The notes below the pieces were generated by a model. The model saw only the letters and a list, made by a program, of their open reading frames with translations. It was not told where the DNA came from and searched no databases. A stretch of 64,000 nucleotides of DNA from contig NZ_CP092431.1 in assembly GCF_022385335.1 (NCBI RefSeq), positions 8,866,001-8,930,000 of the forward strand, given 5' to 3'. Positions 54,137 through 62,327 of this stretch are shown here, in pieces (position 1 is the first letter of the stretch; each line of letters starts with the position of its first letter). The DNA comes from Streptomyces deccanensis (GTDB lineage Bacteria > Actinomycetota > Actinomycetes > Streptomycetales > Streptomycetaceae). A program made the position numbers and the translations under genes.

Positions 54137-55636
54137 TCAGGGTGGCGCGTCGGCGTCTGCGTCGGCGTCGATGTCGGGGCCCTCTCCGGTCCCGCCCGCC
54201 CGCGCCAGCACGCCGAGGGGGACCGGCTGGGCGAACGGACGCCGGGCCACGGCCTGGTCGCATCCGGTGATGCCCGCGACCGCCGGCCCGCACATCCGGC
54301 CCTGGCACCAGCCCATCCCGGCACGGGTGAGGAGCTTGACGGTCCGGAGGTCCCCGGCGCCCAGCTCCCCGACGGCCTCGCGGACGGCTCCGGCGGTGAC
54401 CTCCTCGCACCGGCAGACGACCGTGTCGTCCGTGACCTGCTCGGTCCAGTGCGCCGGTGGGACGTACACGGCGTCGAGGACACCGAAGAACTGCCGCAGT
54501 TCCGCACGGGACTTGGCGGCCCGCGCCCACTCGTCCGGGTCCGGCACCCGGCCGCGCAGACGGGCGGCGACGGACCGGCCGGCGATGTGGCCCTCGGCGA
54601 GGGAGAGGGCCGCGCCGCCGACCCCGGTGGTCTCGCCCGCCGCCCAGACGCCCGGCACATCGGTGCGCTGCTCCTCGTCCACCCATACGCCCGCCACATC
54701 GGTGCGCTGCTTCTCGTCCCCCCACGCGCGCGCTCCGGTGGAGTCGATCCGGCAGCCGAGCGCCTCGGCGAGATCGGTGTGCGGCAGCAGGCCGTGGCCG
54801 ACGGCGAGCGTGTCGCAGGGGATACGCCGCCCGGTGCCGGGCCGGACCCGCCCCTCCGTGTCGAGTTCGGCGACGGTCACGGCCTCCAGCCGGTCCTCTC
54901 CGTGCGCCTCGACGACGGTGTGGCGTACGAGGGTCCGTACCCGGTGGCGCAGCAACTCCGCCGCGTACCAGGCCCCTTCGGCGAGCTTGTCCGCCCGGCG
55001 GGTCAGCGCCCCGGCCCGCCGCACCAGGGCCCCGGGACGCGCGGACTCCACCAGCGCGGCGACCGTGACGCCCGCCGCCGCGAGCCCCGTCGCCACCGGC
55101 AGCAGCAGCGGGCCGGTCCCGGCGACGACCGCCGTACGGGCCGACACCGCGAGCGTGCCCTTCAGCATGGCCTGTGCGCCCCCGGCGGTGACCACGCCCG
55201 GCAGGGTCCAGCCGGGGAAGGGCAGCACCTTCTCGTAGCCGCCGGTCGCGAGCAGGACGGCGTCCGCGCGCACCTCGACGGGCTTCTCCCGGTCGGGCCC
55301 GAGCAGCGCGTGGACGGTGAAGCGCGCGGGGCCGTCCACGTGCCGCTCCACGCACCACACATGGTGGTCCGGGAGGTGGGTGACGCGTCCGGCGGCGACC
55401 TCGTGCGCGAGGCCGTCGCGCAGTCGCCGCCAGGTGCGCCACTGATGGTGCAGGGCCTGCGGGCGCCGCGCGCCGAGCCCGGCCGAGGGCTGCCGGTAGA
55501 ACTGGCCGCCCGCTGCCCGCGCGGCATCGACCACGGTGACCCGTACGCCTCGTCGGGCCGCCGCCAGCGCGGCGGCGAGCCCCGCGGGGCCGGCGCCGAC
55601 GATCGTCAGACGGGGCGGCCCGGGTTCAGTGCTCAT
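54137..55636 (-). CDS. D-hydroxyproline dehydrogenase, large FAD/NAD(P)-type subunit (HcnB-like)
   Basis: 499 residues. FAD motif IVGAGPAGLAAALAAARRG, second nucleotide motif VVAGTGPLLLPVA, and a C-terminal BFD-like iron-sulphur domain with VCRCEEVTAG and GWCQGRMCGPA. It resembles the alpha subunit of hydrogen-cyanide synthase/D-amino-acid dehydrogenases. ATG 55636 overlaps the ferredoxin-like gene by 11 bp. A 13-residue direct duplication (two copies of QRTDV(A/P)GVW) sits just before the conserved GVWAAGE. The C-terminal ADADADA tail is an oddity. It would pass electrons from the small FAD subunit. Confidence 0.9.
   Translation of the reverse strand: MSTEPGPPRLTIVGAGPAGLAAALAAARRGVRVTVVDAARAAGGQFYRQPSAGLGARRPQALHHQWRTWRRLRDGLAHEVAAGRVTHLPDHHVWCVERHVDGPARFTVHALLGPDREKPVEVRADAVLLATGGYEKVLPFPGWTLPGVVTAGGAQAMLKGTLAVSARTAVVAGTGPLLLPVATGLAAAGVTVAALVESARPGALVRRAGALTRRADKLAEGAWYAAELLRHRVRTLVRHTVVEAHGEDRLEAVTVAELDTEGRVRPGTGRRIPCDTLAVGHGLLPHTDLAEALGCRIDSTGARAWGDEKQRTDVAGVWVDEEQRTDVPGVWAAGETTGVGGAALSLAEGHIAGRSVAARLRGRVPDPDEWARAAKSRAELRQFFGVLDAVYVPPAHWTEQVTDDTVVCRCEEVTAGAVREAVGELGAGDLRTVKLLTRAGMGWCQGRMCGPAVAGITGCDQAVARRPFAQPVPLGVLARAGGTGEGPDIDADADADAPP
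54649..54726. repeat. 39-bp in-frame tandem duplication inside the large dehydrogenase subunit
   Basis: Units 54649-54687 and 54688-54726 differ at only a few positions (for example CGCCCGGCACAT against CGCCCGCCACAT, GCTCCTC against GCTTCTC). The duplication adds 13 residues on the coding minus strand without shifting the frame, and the low divergence suggests it is recent. Confidence 0.85.
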
Positions 55637-55925
55637 GGCCGGTGCCCTCCTGGGTGCGGATCGCGTCGCCCGGTCGGACCGGGACCAGGCAAGCCCGTTG
55701 ATTGGGGCGGTCGTTGACGGTGACGAGGCAGTCGAAGCAGACACCGATGCCGCAGAAGATCCCGCGTGGTCGCCCCGCGCCCCGGGTGGTGCGCCAGGAC
55801 GTCACCCCGGCGGCCCAGAGCGTGGCCGCGACCGTCTGCCCCGGCAGCGCCTCCAGCTCACGCCCGTCGAGGGTGACGGTGAAAGCCGGCCCCGGCTCCG
55901 CACGCGCCAACTCCAGCGGATTCAT
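55626..55925 (-). CDS. (2Fe-2S)-binding small subunit of the dehydrogenase (HcnA-like)
   Basis: 99 residues from ATG 55925. Plant-type ferredoxin cluster ligands are visible as C-x4-C-x2-C in FCGIGVCFDC, with the fourth cysteine in QRACLVPVRPGD. It is the electron-transfer subunit between the two FAD proteins; both of its ends overlap the neighbouring coding regions (11 and 4 bp), so the three subunits are translated as a block. Confidence 0.93.
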   Translation of the reverse strand: MNPLELARAEPGPAFTVTLDGRELEALPGQTVAATLWAAGVTSWRTTRGAGRPRGIFCGIGVCFDCLVTVNDRPNQRACLVPVRPGDAIRTQEGTGHEH

Positions 55926-57088
55926 GCCGCGTCCCCCTCGCACTCCGCGAACCGGTCCGGGCGGAACGGCGCGAGATCCAGAACGGGCGTCCCTCCGGCG
56001 AGCACCTGGGCGATCAGCTGTCCGGTACCGGTGGCGAGTCCGATCCCGGCGCCCTCGTGCCCGCAGGCGTGGAACAGGCCCGGCACCCGGGGGTCCGGCC
56101 CGATCGCGGGCAGATGGTCCGGCATGTACGGCCGGAAGCCGACGTACGTCCGCATCGCGCGCACCTCCTCCAGGAACGGGAACAACCGGGTCGCGCCCGC
56201 CGCCAGCGCCCGTACGACGGGGAGCGAGAACGACCGGTCGAAGCCGACCCGTTCGCGGCTCGCGCCGATCAGCACGGGTCCCGCGGCCGTGCCCTCGACC
56301 ACGGGGGAGGTCTGGAGCGCCGCCGAGTCGCTGGCCACGTCGGCCACGTAGTCGGCGGCGTACACCTTGTGCCGCACCATCGGCGGCAGTGGTTCCGTGA
56401 CGAGCACGAAGCCGCGGCGGGGGAGGACCGGGAGGCCGACTCCGGCGAGCGCGGCCAGGTGACCGCCCCAGGTCCCGGCGGCGTTCACCACCGCCGGGGC
56501 GTGGACGTCGCCCCGGTCGGTCCGCACGCCGCGTACGGCACCGGTCCGGGTGCGCAGCACCTCCGTCACGGTCCGGCCGGTGAACAGCCGGGCCCCGGAG
56601 GCCCGTACGAGATGGGCGGCGGCCAGGGTGGGCATGACCTGGGCGTCCTGGGGGTAGTGGATGCCGCCCGCGAGGCCGGGGGCCAAGTGCGGTTCGAGGT
56701 CGGTGAGTTGACCGGCGGGGACGGTGATCGCCTCGACGCCGGCGGCACGTTGCCCGGCGGCGAACCGCTCCAGCGCGGCCAGACCTTCCGGCGCGGACGC
56801 CACGACGACCCCACCCTTGGGCTCGTACTCGAACGCCGTCCCCAGGCCCGGCTCGGCGGCCAGCTCCGCCCACAAGGCGACGGACAGCAGGGCGAGTTCG
56901 AGCTCGGGGCCGGGCTCCTTGTCGGAGACCAGGATGTTCCCCTCACCGGCACCGGTGGTGCCGCCGGCCACCGGGCCACGGTCCACCACGGCGACGTCCA
57001 GACCCGCCCGGGCCGCGTACAGGGCGCAGGCCGCGCCCACCATTCCCGCTCCGACAACCACGACGTCGCAGGTCAGTCGCTCGGTCAC
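55922..57088 (-). CDS. D-hydroxyproline dehydrogenase, DAO-type FAD subunit (HcnC-like)
   Basis: 388 residues. N-terminal FAD motif VVVGAGMVGAACALYAARAG and the D-amino-acid oxidase fold (GVRTDRGDVHAPAVVNAAGTW, GFRPYMPDHLPAIGPD, GHEGAGIGLATGTG). It should oxidise cis-4-hydroxy-D-proline to the cyclic imine. Start is GTG 57088 with no ribosome site; a -10-like TAGTAC lies 5-10 bases upstream, so the transcript is probably leaderless. First gene of the three-subunit operon and directly behind the operator-like element. Confidence 0.92.
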   Translation of the reverse strand: MTERLTCDVVVVGAGMVGAACALYAARAGLDVAVVDRGPVAGGTTGAGEGNILVSDKEPGPELELALLSVALWAELAAEPGLGTAFEYEPKGGVVVASAPEGLAALERFAAGQRAAGVEAITVPAGQLTDLEPHLAPGLAGGIHYPQDAQVMPTLAAAHLVRASGARLFTGRTVTEVLRTRTGAVRGVRTDRGDVHAPAVVNAAGTWGGHLAALAGVGLPVLPRRGFVLVTEPLPPMVRHKVYAADYVADVASDSAALQTSPVVEGTAAGPVLIGASRERVGFDRSFSLPVVRALAAGATRLFPFLEEVRAMRTYVGFRPYMPDHLPAIGPDPRVPGLFHACGHEGAGIGLATGTGQLIAQVLAGGTPVLDLAPFRPDRFAECEGDAA

Positions 57089-57089
57089 G

Positions 57090-57105
57090 CCAGTACTATG
57101 TCACA
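57090..57105. promoter_or_regulatory. Probable GntR operator/promoter before the dehydrogenase operon
   Basis: CCAGTACTATGTCACA shares 14 of 16 bases with the element before the deaminase gene (in the opposite orientation relative to its gene). On the minus strand it contains TAGTAC, a plausible -10 for a leaderless GTG start at 57088, so binding would directly occlude the promoter. Confidence 0.65.
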
Positions 57106-57136
57106 TGGCGCTGTAGGGCGGAACATCTTGGCGGGT

Positions 57137-57275
57137 GTGGCCGCGCCGCCCGCCGGCCGGCGCCTGCTGGCCCCGGACCTCATCGGCAGGGGCGACTCCG
57201 GCAAGCCCGACCTCGCCCACTCCATCGACGACCACGCCCGCTACCCCGACGCCTGGTTCGACGCCCTCGGCCTTA
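57137..57275 (+). pseudogene. Fragment of a haloalkane dehalogenase-like alpha/beta hydrolase
   Basis: The frame starting at 57137 reads RRLLAPDLIGRGDSGKPDLA and then DDHARYPDAWFDALGL, which is the conserved beta3/helix segment of haloalkane dehalogenases (LAPDLIGxGDSGKPD...DHxRYxDAxxxALGL). The similarity begins and ends abruptly, with no nucleophile motif (GHDWG) nor lid or C-terminal domain, in a 356-bp gap. It is a gene remnant, not a working enzyme. Confidence 0.75.
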
Positions 57276-57444
57276 CGTCCGGGGCCTGTCGAGCCGGTCG
57301 TCTCGCAGGCGGACGCCGACGCGGGCCACACCGGCCCCGAGGGGAAGGGGAGGCCGGTCTGCGACGGCGGCCCGCGGGGAGCCGGGGAAGGGCAGCCGCC
57401 ACCCTCACAAAGGGCTGCCCTGTCCGGCCCGTACAGGACGTACG

Positions 57445-57789
57445 TCAGCCGGCGGCCACCGCCATTGCCGCGTACGTCACGGCGATCAGGGCCAGTACGG
57501 CCGCTGGGAGCGCCCGGGGCGGCGGGTCGCCGTGGCGCAGGTGGACCACCGCCGCCGCGGCCATCAGCAACGCCAGTCCCGTCGCGGCGGCCACGCCGAG
57601 CGGGAGCGACACCCGTCCCAGCAGCAGACCGGCGGCCCCGGCCACCTCCAGTGCGCCGACGACGCGGTAGAGGCCCGGTGACATGCCGAGGTGGGCTGCC
57701 GCCTGGCGCATCGACGGCACCGCGGCGATCTTCGCCAGGCCCAGGGGAAGGAAGACGAGGGACAGGGCGACGGCGAGCACTGTTCTCAT
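57445..57789 (-). CDS. DoxX-like small membrane protein
   Basis: 114 residues, four hydrophobic helices (LAVALSLVFLPLGLAKI, GLYRVVGALEVAGAAGLLLG, LGVAAATGLALLMAAAAVVH, ALPAAVLALIAVTYAAMAVA), with the DoxX_2 motif GLAKIAAVPSMRQ. ATG 57789 overlaps the stop of the acetoacetate-CoA ligase, making it the last gene of the aromatic operon. DoxX family members are inner-membrane proteins of unclear, possibly redox-related role. Confidence 0.9.
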   Translation of the reverse strand: MRTVLAVALSLVFLPLGLAKIAAVPSMRQAAAHLGMSPGLYRVVGALEVAGAAGLLLGRVSLPLGVAAATGLALLMAAAAVVHLRHGDPPPRALPAAVLALIAVTYAAMAVAAG

Positions 57790-59753
57790 GCGGTGCTCCT
57801 GCCCTTGCGGCGCTCCTCGCCCAAGTCGGCGTAGTAGGCGATGAGTTCGGGGGCGTCCACAGCGGCCGGATTCACGACCTGCTCGACCGGGGCGCCCTGG
57901 AGCAGGCGCTTGACCGGGACCTCCAGTTTCTTGCCGGTGCGGGTGTGCGGGATGCCGGGGACTTCGAGGATCTCGTCGGGGACGTGGCGGGGCGAGGCGC
58001 CGGTGCGGATGGCCTCCTTGATCCTCTCGCGCAGGGCGTCGTCCAGCGTCACCCCTGCCGCGGGGGCCACGAACAGCGGCATCCAGTAGCCGCCGTCGGG
58101 TTCCTCCGCGCCGATGACCAGGGCCTCGGTGATCTCGGGGAGGCGTTCGACGACGTCGTGGATGTCGGCGCTGCCGAGCCGGACGCCGTTGCGGTTGAGC
58201 GTGCTGTCGGAGCGGCCGTGGACGATCACCGAGCCGTGGCCCGTGAGGGTGATCCAGTCGCCGTGCCGCCAGACGCCGGGACAGTGAGAGAAGTAGGCGT
58301 CGCGGTAGCGGCTGCCGTCGGGGTCGTTCCAGAAGGACAGCGGCATCGACGGCATGGGTCGGGTGACGACCAGCTCGCCGACCCGGTCCACCACCGGCAG
58401 GCCCTCGGCGTCGTAGGCGGCCAGCGCCACCCCCAGGTGCGGTGCCGACAACTCCCCGGCCCAGACCGGGGTGTTGGGCGCGCTGCCCGCGAAGCCCGAC
58501 ACCACGTCCGTGCCGCCGCTGATGGAGGCCAGCAGCACCCGTTCCCCCACATGGTCGCGGACCCACGGGTAGGCGGACGCCGGCAGGGCGGATCCCGTGC
58601 AGCCGACCACGCGGACCGACGACAGGTCATGGCCGGACGGGTCGATGCCGAACTTGGCCATGCCCAGCAGGTATTGGGGGCTGGTGCCGAAGACGGTGAT
58701 CCGGTGGCGGGCGGCCAGTTCCCACAGGACGTCGAGCGTGGCGAAGGGCGCCGGGCTGCCGTCGTACGTGCACGTCGTCGCGCCGGTCAGCAGGGTAGAG
58801 GCGACCAGGTTCCACATCATCCAGTGCGTGGTCGTGTACCACAGGAGGCGGTCGCCGGGGCCGAGGTCGGAGTGCAGGCCGAGGGTCTTGAGGTGCTCCA
58901 GCAGGACGCCCCCATGGCCGTGGACGATGCCCTTGGGCAGGCCGGTGGTGCCGGAGGAGAACACCACCCACAGCGCGTGGTCGAACGGCACGGGCGTGCA
59001 GGTGAGTTCCTCGGTGCGGTTGGCGGCGTCCTCCCATGGGACGACCAGCGACGGGTACGCCTGCGACGGCCAGGGCAGGCTCACGTGGTCCACCAGCAGG
59101 GTGGCCTTCAGCGTCGGCAGGGAGCGGCCGAGTTCGACGGTGGCGTCGCGGCGGTCGTGGGTGGTGCCGTTGAAGAGGTAGCCGTCGGCGGCGATCAGCA
59201 CGGTGGGTTCGAGCTGGGCGAACCGGTCGGCGGCGGCCTCGGGGGCGTAGTCCTGCCCGCACACCGACCACACGGCGCCCAGGCTCGCTGCGGCCAGGAA
59301 CGCGACGATCGCGTGGGGGGTGTTGGGCAGATAGCCCACGACCCGGTCGCCCTTGACGACGCCCAGCTCGCGCAGGGTGGCGGCGACGGAGGCGACCAGC
59401 GCGCGCAGCCGCTCCCCCGTCACCTCGTACCCGGTGCCGGTCTCGTCGAGGGCGATGATCGCCACGTCCTCGTCGGCCAGGTTGCGCAGGGCGTGGTGGG
59501 CGTAATTGAGGGTGGCGCCGGGGAACCAGCGGGCGCCCGGCATCCTCTCCTCGGCCAGCACCTGCTCGTAGGGGGTGTCGGCGTCGATGTCGAAGTACTC
59601 CCACACCGCGCCCCAGAAGCCCTCCAGGTCGGTGACCGACCACTGGTGCAGGGCGGCGTAATCGTCCGGGTCGATGCCCTGGAGCCGGGCGAACTCCGCG
59701 ATGCGACTGGCGGCCGCCGTCTGCGGATCGGGTGTGAAGAAGGGCGTGCTCAT
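57786..59753 (-). CDS. Acetoacetate-CoA ligase
   Basis: 655 residues, the usual length. AMP-binding motif VVFSSGTTGLPKGIVHGHGG, the family-specific WYTTTHWMMWN, ISGGTDVVSGF and the C-terminal lysine region IPHTRTGKKLEVPVKR. It activates acetoacetate to acetoacetyl-CoA. ATG 59753 overlaps the hydroxylase stop (ATGA), so it is translated with an aromatic-ring pathway. This makes sense if the fumarylacetoacetate-hydrolase-like enzyme in the operon releases acetoacetate or a related 3-oxo acid. Confidence 0.93.
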   Translation of the reverse strand: MSTPFFTPDPQTAAASRIAEFARLQGIDPDDYAALHQWSVTDLEGFWGAVWEYFDIDADTPYEQVLAEERMPGARWFPGATLNYAHHALRNLADEDVAIIALDETGTGYEVTGERLRALVASVAATLRELGVVKGDRVVGYLPNTPHAIVAFLAAASLGAVWSVCGQDYAPEAAADRFAQLEPTVLIAADGYLFNGTTHDRRDATVELGRSLPTLKATLLVDHVSLPWPSQAYPSLVVPWEDAANRTEELTCTPVPFDHALWVVFSSGTTGLPKGIVHGHGGVLLEHLKTLGLHSDLGPGDRLLWYTTTHWMMWNLVASTLLTGATTCTYDGSPAPFATLDVLWELAARHRITVFGTSPQYLLGMAKFGIDPSGHDLSSVRVVGCTGSALPASAYPWVRDHVGERVLLASISGGTDVVSGFAGSAPNTPVWAGELSAPHLGVALAAYDAEGLPVVDRVGELVVTRPMPSMPLSFWNDPDGSRYRDAYFSHCPGVWRHGDWITLTGHGSVIVHGRSDSTLNRNGVRLGSADIHDVVERLPEITEALVIGAEEPDGGYWMPLFVAPAAGVTLDDALRERIKEAIRTGASPRHVPDEILEVPGIPHTRTGKKLEVPVKRLLQGAPVEQVVNPAAVDAPELIAYYADLGEERRKGRSTA

Positions 59754-61333
59754 CGCGGCGTACTCCTCAACAGGCTTTTCAGGGACGGCCGTTCGGCAGG
59801 AACAGGGCTTCGTGTGGTGTGCAGCAGGGCCGCCCAGTCGGCGGTCGACGTGAAGCCGCGTCCCCCCGCCGGGACGACGTCCATGACGACACGGTCGGGC
59901 CGCAGCAGTACGGCGTCCGCGCGTCCGGCGCGCAGCCAGGCGACGAGGGTGCCGTCGTCGCCGAGGTCGGTCACGCAGAGCGCGCGTATGCCGAGGCTGT
60001 GGGCGAGCGCGGTCAGTGAGGGGCTGGGTTCGGTGGCGGTCAGGACGGTGAAGGAGTCGCCGAGCAGCTCGTCGAGACGGGTACGCCGTCCGTCGACGTT
60101 CACCCATGGCTGCGGACAGTGCGTGGCCGCCAGGCCTCGGCGGACCCCGCGTCGCACGAGCGGTCCGGCGGTCAGCGGCGGGCTGAGGTCGCGGCCTGCC
60201 AGCTCGGTCAGGCCAGGTATACGGCAGGCCGCGGCCAGCACCCTGCGGCGGAGGGCGGCGGCGCCGTCCTGGCCGCCGGTCATGGCCCAGCCCATGGCGA
60301 CCGCGAGCCGGATGACATGCCGGGCGTGTGGCTTGCGTTCGCTCTCGTAGGTGTCCAACAGCCCTGCCGGAGCGCCCTGTTGGAGGACGCGGGCGAGCTT
60401 CCAGGTGAGGTTGTAGGCGTCGCGCAGGCCCGAGCACAGGCCCTGCCCGACGAACGGCGGGGTGAGGTGGGCGGCGTCGCCGAGCAGGAAGACCCGTCCG
60501 CGGCACCATCGGTCGGCGACCCGCGCCCGGAAGGTGTACTGCGTCTCGCGAACGACCTCGAAGTCCCCGTCGTACGAGGGTGGCAGCCACGGGGCGACCA
60601 GCTCGCGGACCGGCTGCTCCGCCCCCTCGCGCAGCCGGAACTCCCAGCGGTAGCGGTCCTCGCCCACCCGCATGAAGGTGGCCGGCCGGTCAGGGTCGCA
60701 GACCTGGTCGACGCCCTCCCAGCAACGGACATCGGCCGTCGTGCGGACGTCGATGACGGTCCAGTGTTCCTCGAAGCGCAGGTCTTCCCATACGGCTCCG
60801 ATGGCTTCGCGGGTGAGGCTGCCCGCGCCGTCGCAGCCGAGCACCGCGTCGGCCCACACCTCGTGCTCACCGTCGCCGTCGCGGTAGGTGACCCGTACGG
60901 GGCCGGTGGTGTCGGGGCCGATGCCGATGACCTCGACGCCACCCCGGAGCTCGCACTCGGGGCGCCGGGCCAGCGCGTCGCGCAGTACGCGTTCCAGCTC
61001 GGGCTGGTCGAACATGCTGGTCTGCGGATAGCCGTGCAGGCCGTGCCCGGTGCGGCGGAACTCGGCCATCACCCGGTGCCGGGCGTCCAGCAGCCGCAGG
61101 CCGTTCGCCGGGCGGGCGATCGCGGTGAACTCCTCGCCGACGCCCGCGGCCTGGAGGATCCGGCGCACCTCGTCGTCGGTGGCGACGGCGCGTGGGAGCG
61201 GGTAGACGTCCTGGTGGCGTTCGAGGACGAGACTGCGGATTCCGTGTCGGGCCAGGAGGAGGGCGGCGGTCACGCCCACCGGTCCGGCGCCGACGATCAC
61301 GACGGGCACACGTGCGGCTTCATCGATGGTCAT
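59750..61333 (-). CDS. FAD-dependent aromatic hydroxylase (MhpA-like)
   Basis: 527 residues of the class A flavoprotein monooxygenases. FAD motif VIVGAGPVGVTAALLLARHG, the DG motif LGCDGAGSLTREAIG, and the second FAD motif GDAAHLTPPFVGQGLCSGL. A thioredoxin-like C-terminal extension is present, as in MhpA/phenol hydroxylases. It would add a ring hydroxyl to a phenolic acid with NAD(P)H and oxygen. Overlaps the ligase start by ATGA; the FAH gene precedes it by 19 bp. Confidence 0.9.
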   Translation of the reverse strand: MTIDEAARVPVVIVGAGPVGVTAALLLARHGIRSLVLERHQDVYPLPRAVATDDEVRRILQAAGVGEEFTAIARPANGLRLLDARHRVMAEFRRTGHGLHGYPQTSMFDQPELERVLRDALARRPECELRGGVEVIGIGPDTTGPVRVTYRDGDGEHEVWADAVLGCDGAGSLTREAIGAVWEDLRFEEHWTVIDVRTTADVRCWEGVDQVCDPDRPATFMRVGEDRYRWEFRLREGAEQPVRELVAPWLPPSYDGDFEVVRETQYTFRARVADRWCRGRVFLLGDAAHLTPPFVGQGLCSGLRDAYNLTWKLARVLQQGAPAGLLDTYESERKPHARHVIRLAVAMGWAMTGGQDGAAALRRRVLAAACRIPGLTELAGRDLSPPLTAGPLVRRGVRRGLAATHCPQPWVNVDGRRTRLDELLGDSFTVLTATEPSPSLTALAHSLGIRALCVTDLGDDGTLVAWLRAGRADAVLLRPDRVVMDVVPAGGRGFTSTADWAALLHTTRSPVPAERPSLKSLLRSTPR

Positions 61334-61352
61334 GTGCGGCTCACCTCGGGCT

Positions 61353-62291
61353 TTACTTCGCGTCCGTGACGGGCGTGCGCTGCTCGCCGAGGTCGATCCG
61401 GCCGTCCGGGGTCGCGATCGTCGCCCTGATCACGTCACCCGCATGCAGGTAGCGCGGGTTCTTCGCCTGGCTCTTGAAGAACGCCTTCCACTTCACGGCG
61501 GGCGGCAGCAGCGCGCCGATCTTCTCCACCGCCTTGGGCGGGGCCTTCAGGGCCGTGCCGCCGGGGGTTCCGGTGAGCAGCAGGTCGCCGGGGTCGAGGG
61601 TCTGGAAGCGGGCCAGCAGGGTCAGGGCCTGCGCCGGGCGGACGATCATGTCGGCGAGGGTGCGGTCCTGGCGCAGCTCGCCGTTGACGCTCAGCTTCAG
61701 CCGCAGGTCGAGGAGATGGGCGAAGTCCTCCGGCTCCAGCAGGGCCAGGTACGGCCCGGTCGGGGTGAAGGTGGGGTACGACTTGCTCTCGTAGAACTGC
61801 GTCTTGGTCAGCTGCACCTCCCGGGCGCTGACGTCGTTGGTGATCACGAGCCCGGCGACGTACGACGGCAGGTCCCGCTCCTCGACGACCGTGCCGACGG
61901 GCAGGGACGCGCCCATGACGAGGCCCAACTCGATCTCGTAGTCGAGGAACTTCACGTGCGCGGGGCGGACGACGGCGTCGCCGGGGCCGCTGACCGAGCC
62001 GGACGCCTTGCGGAAGAAGGCGGGCGGGATGTCGCCCGTGAAGCCCGAATCCCGGGCGTGGCTGCGGTAGTTGACCATCTGGGCGACCACCCGGCAGGGC
62101 GTGGTGACCGGCGAGAGCGCGACCAGTTCGGCCACGGGCGTGCCCGGTTCACCGGAGACGGCGGCCTCGCGGACAGCCGGCCGGTCGGCCAGCAGCTCGG
62201 CGGTGGTCACGGCCTTGGTGTCGACCGGGACGGCCCGGTCGCCCAGGACGACCCACCAGCCGTCGGCGGTGCGCAGGACATTGGTGCTCAT
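61353..62291 (-). CDS. Fumarylacetoacetate hydrolase family protein
   Basis: 312 residues. The FAH fold's metal/active residues lie in FLDYEIELGLVMG and ITNDVSAREVQLTKT; the C-terminal TGTPGGTALKAPP and AGDVIRATIATPDGRIDLGE are typical. These enzymes hydrolyse or decarboxylate acylpyruvate-type products of ring cleavage. Set between the dioxygenase and hydroxylase genes, it probably handles the cleaved ring. Exact substrate unknown. Confidence 0.92.
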   Translation of the reverse strand: MSTNVLRTADGWWVVLGDRAVPVDTKAVTTAELLADRPAVREAAVSGEPGTPVAELVALSPVTTPCRVVAQMVNYRSHARDSGFTGDIPPAFFRKASGSVSGPGDAVVRPAHVKFLDYEIELGLVMGASLPVGTVVEERDLPSYVAGLVITNDVSAREVQLTKTQFYESKSYPTFTPTGPYLALLEPEDFAHLLDLRLKLSVNGELRQDRTLADMIVRPAQALTLLARFQTLDPGDLLLTGTPGGTALKAPPKAVEKIGALLPPAVKWKAFFKSQAKNPRYLHAGDVIRATIATPDGRIDLGEQRTPVTDAK

Positions 62292-62327
62292 GTCAGTGCC
62301 TTTGTGAGGGGGATGTGCGGGTGGGGG

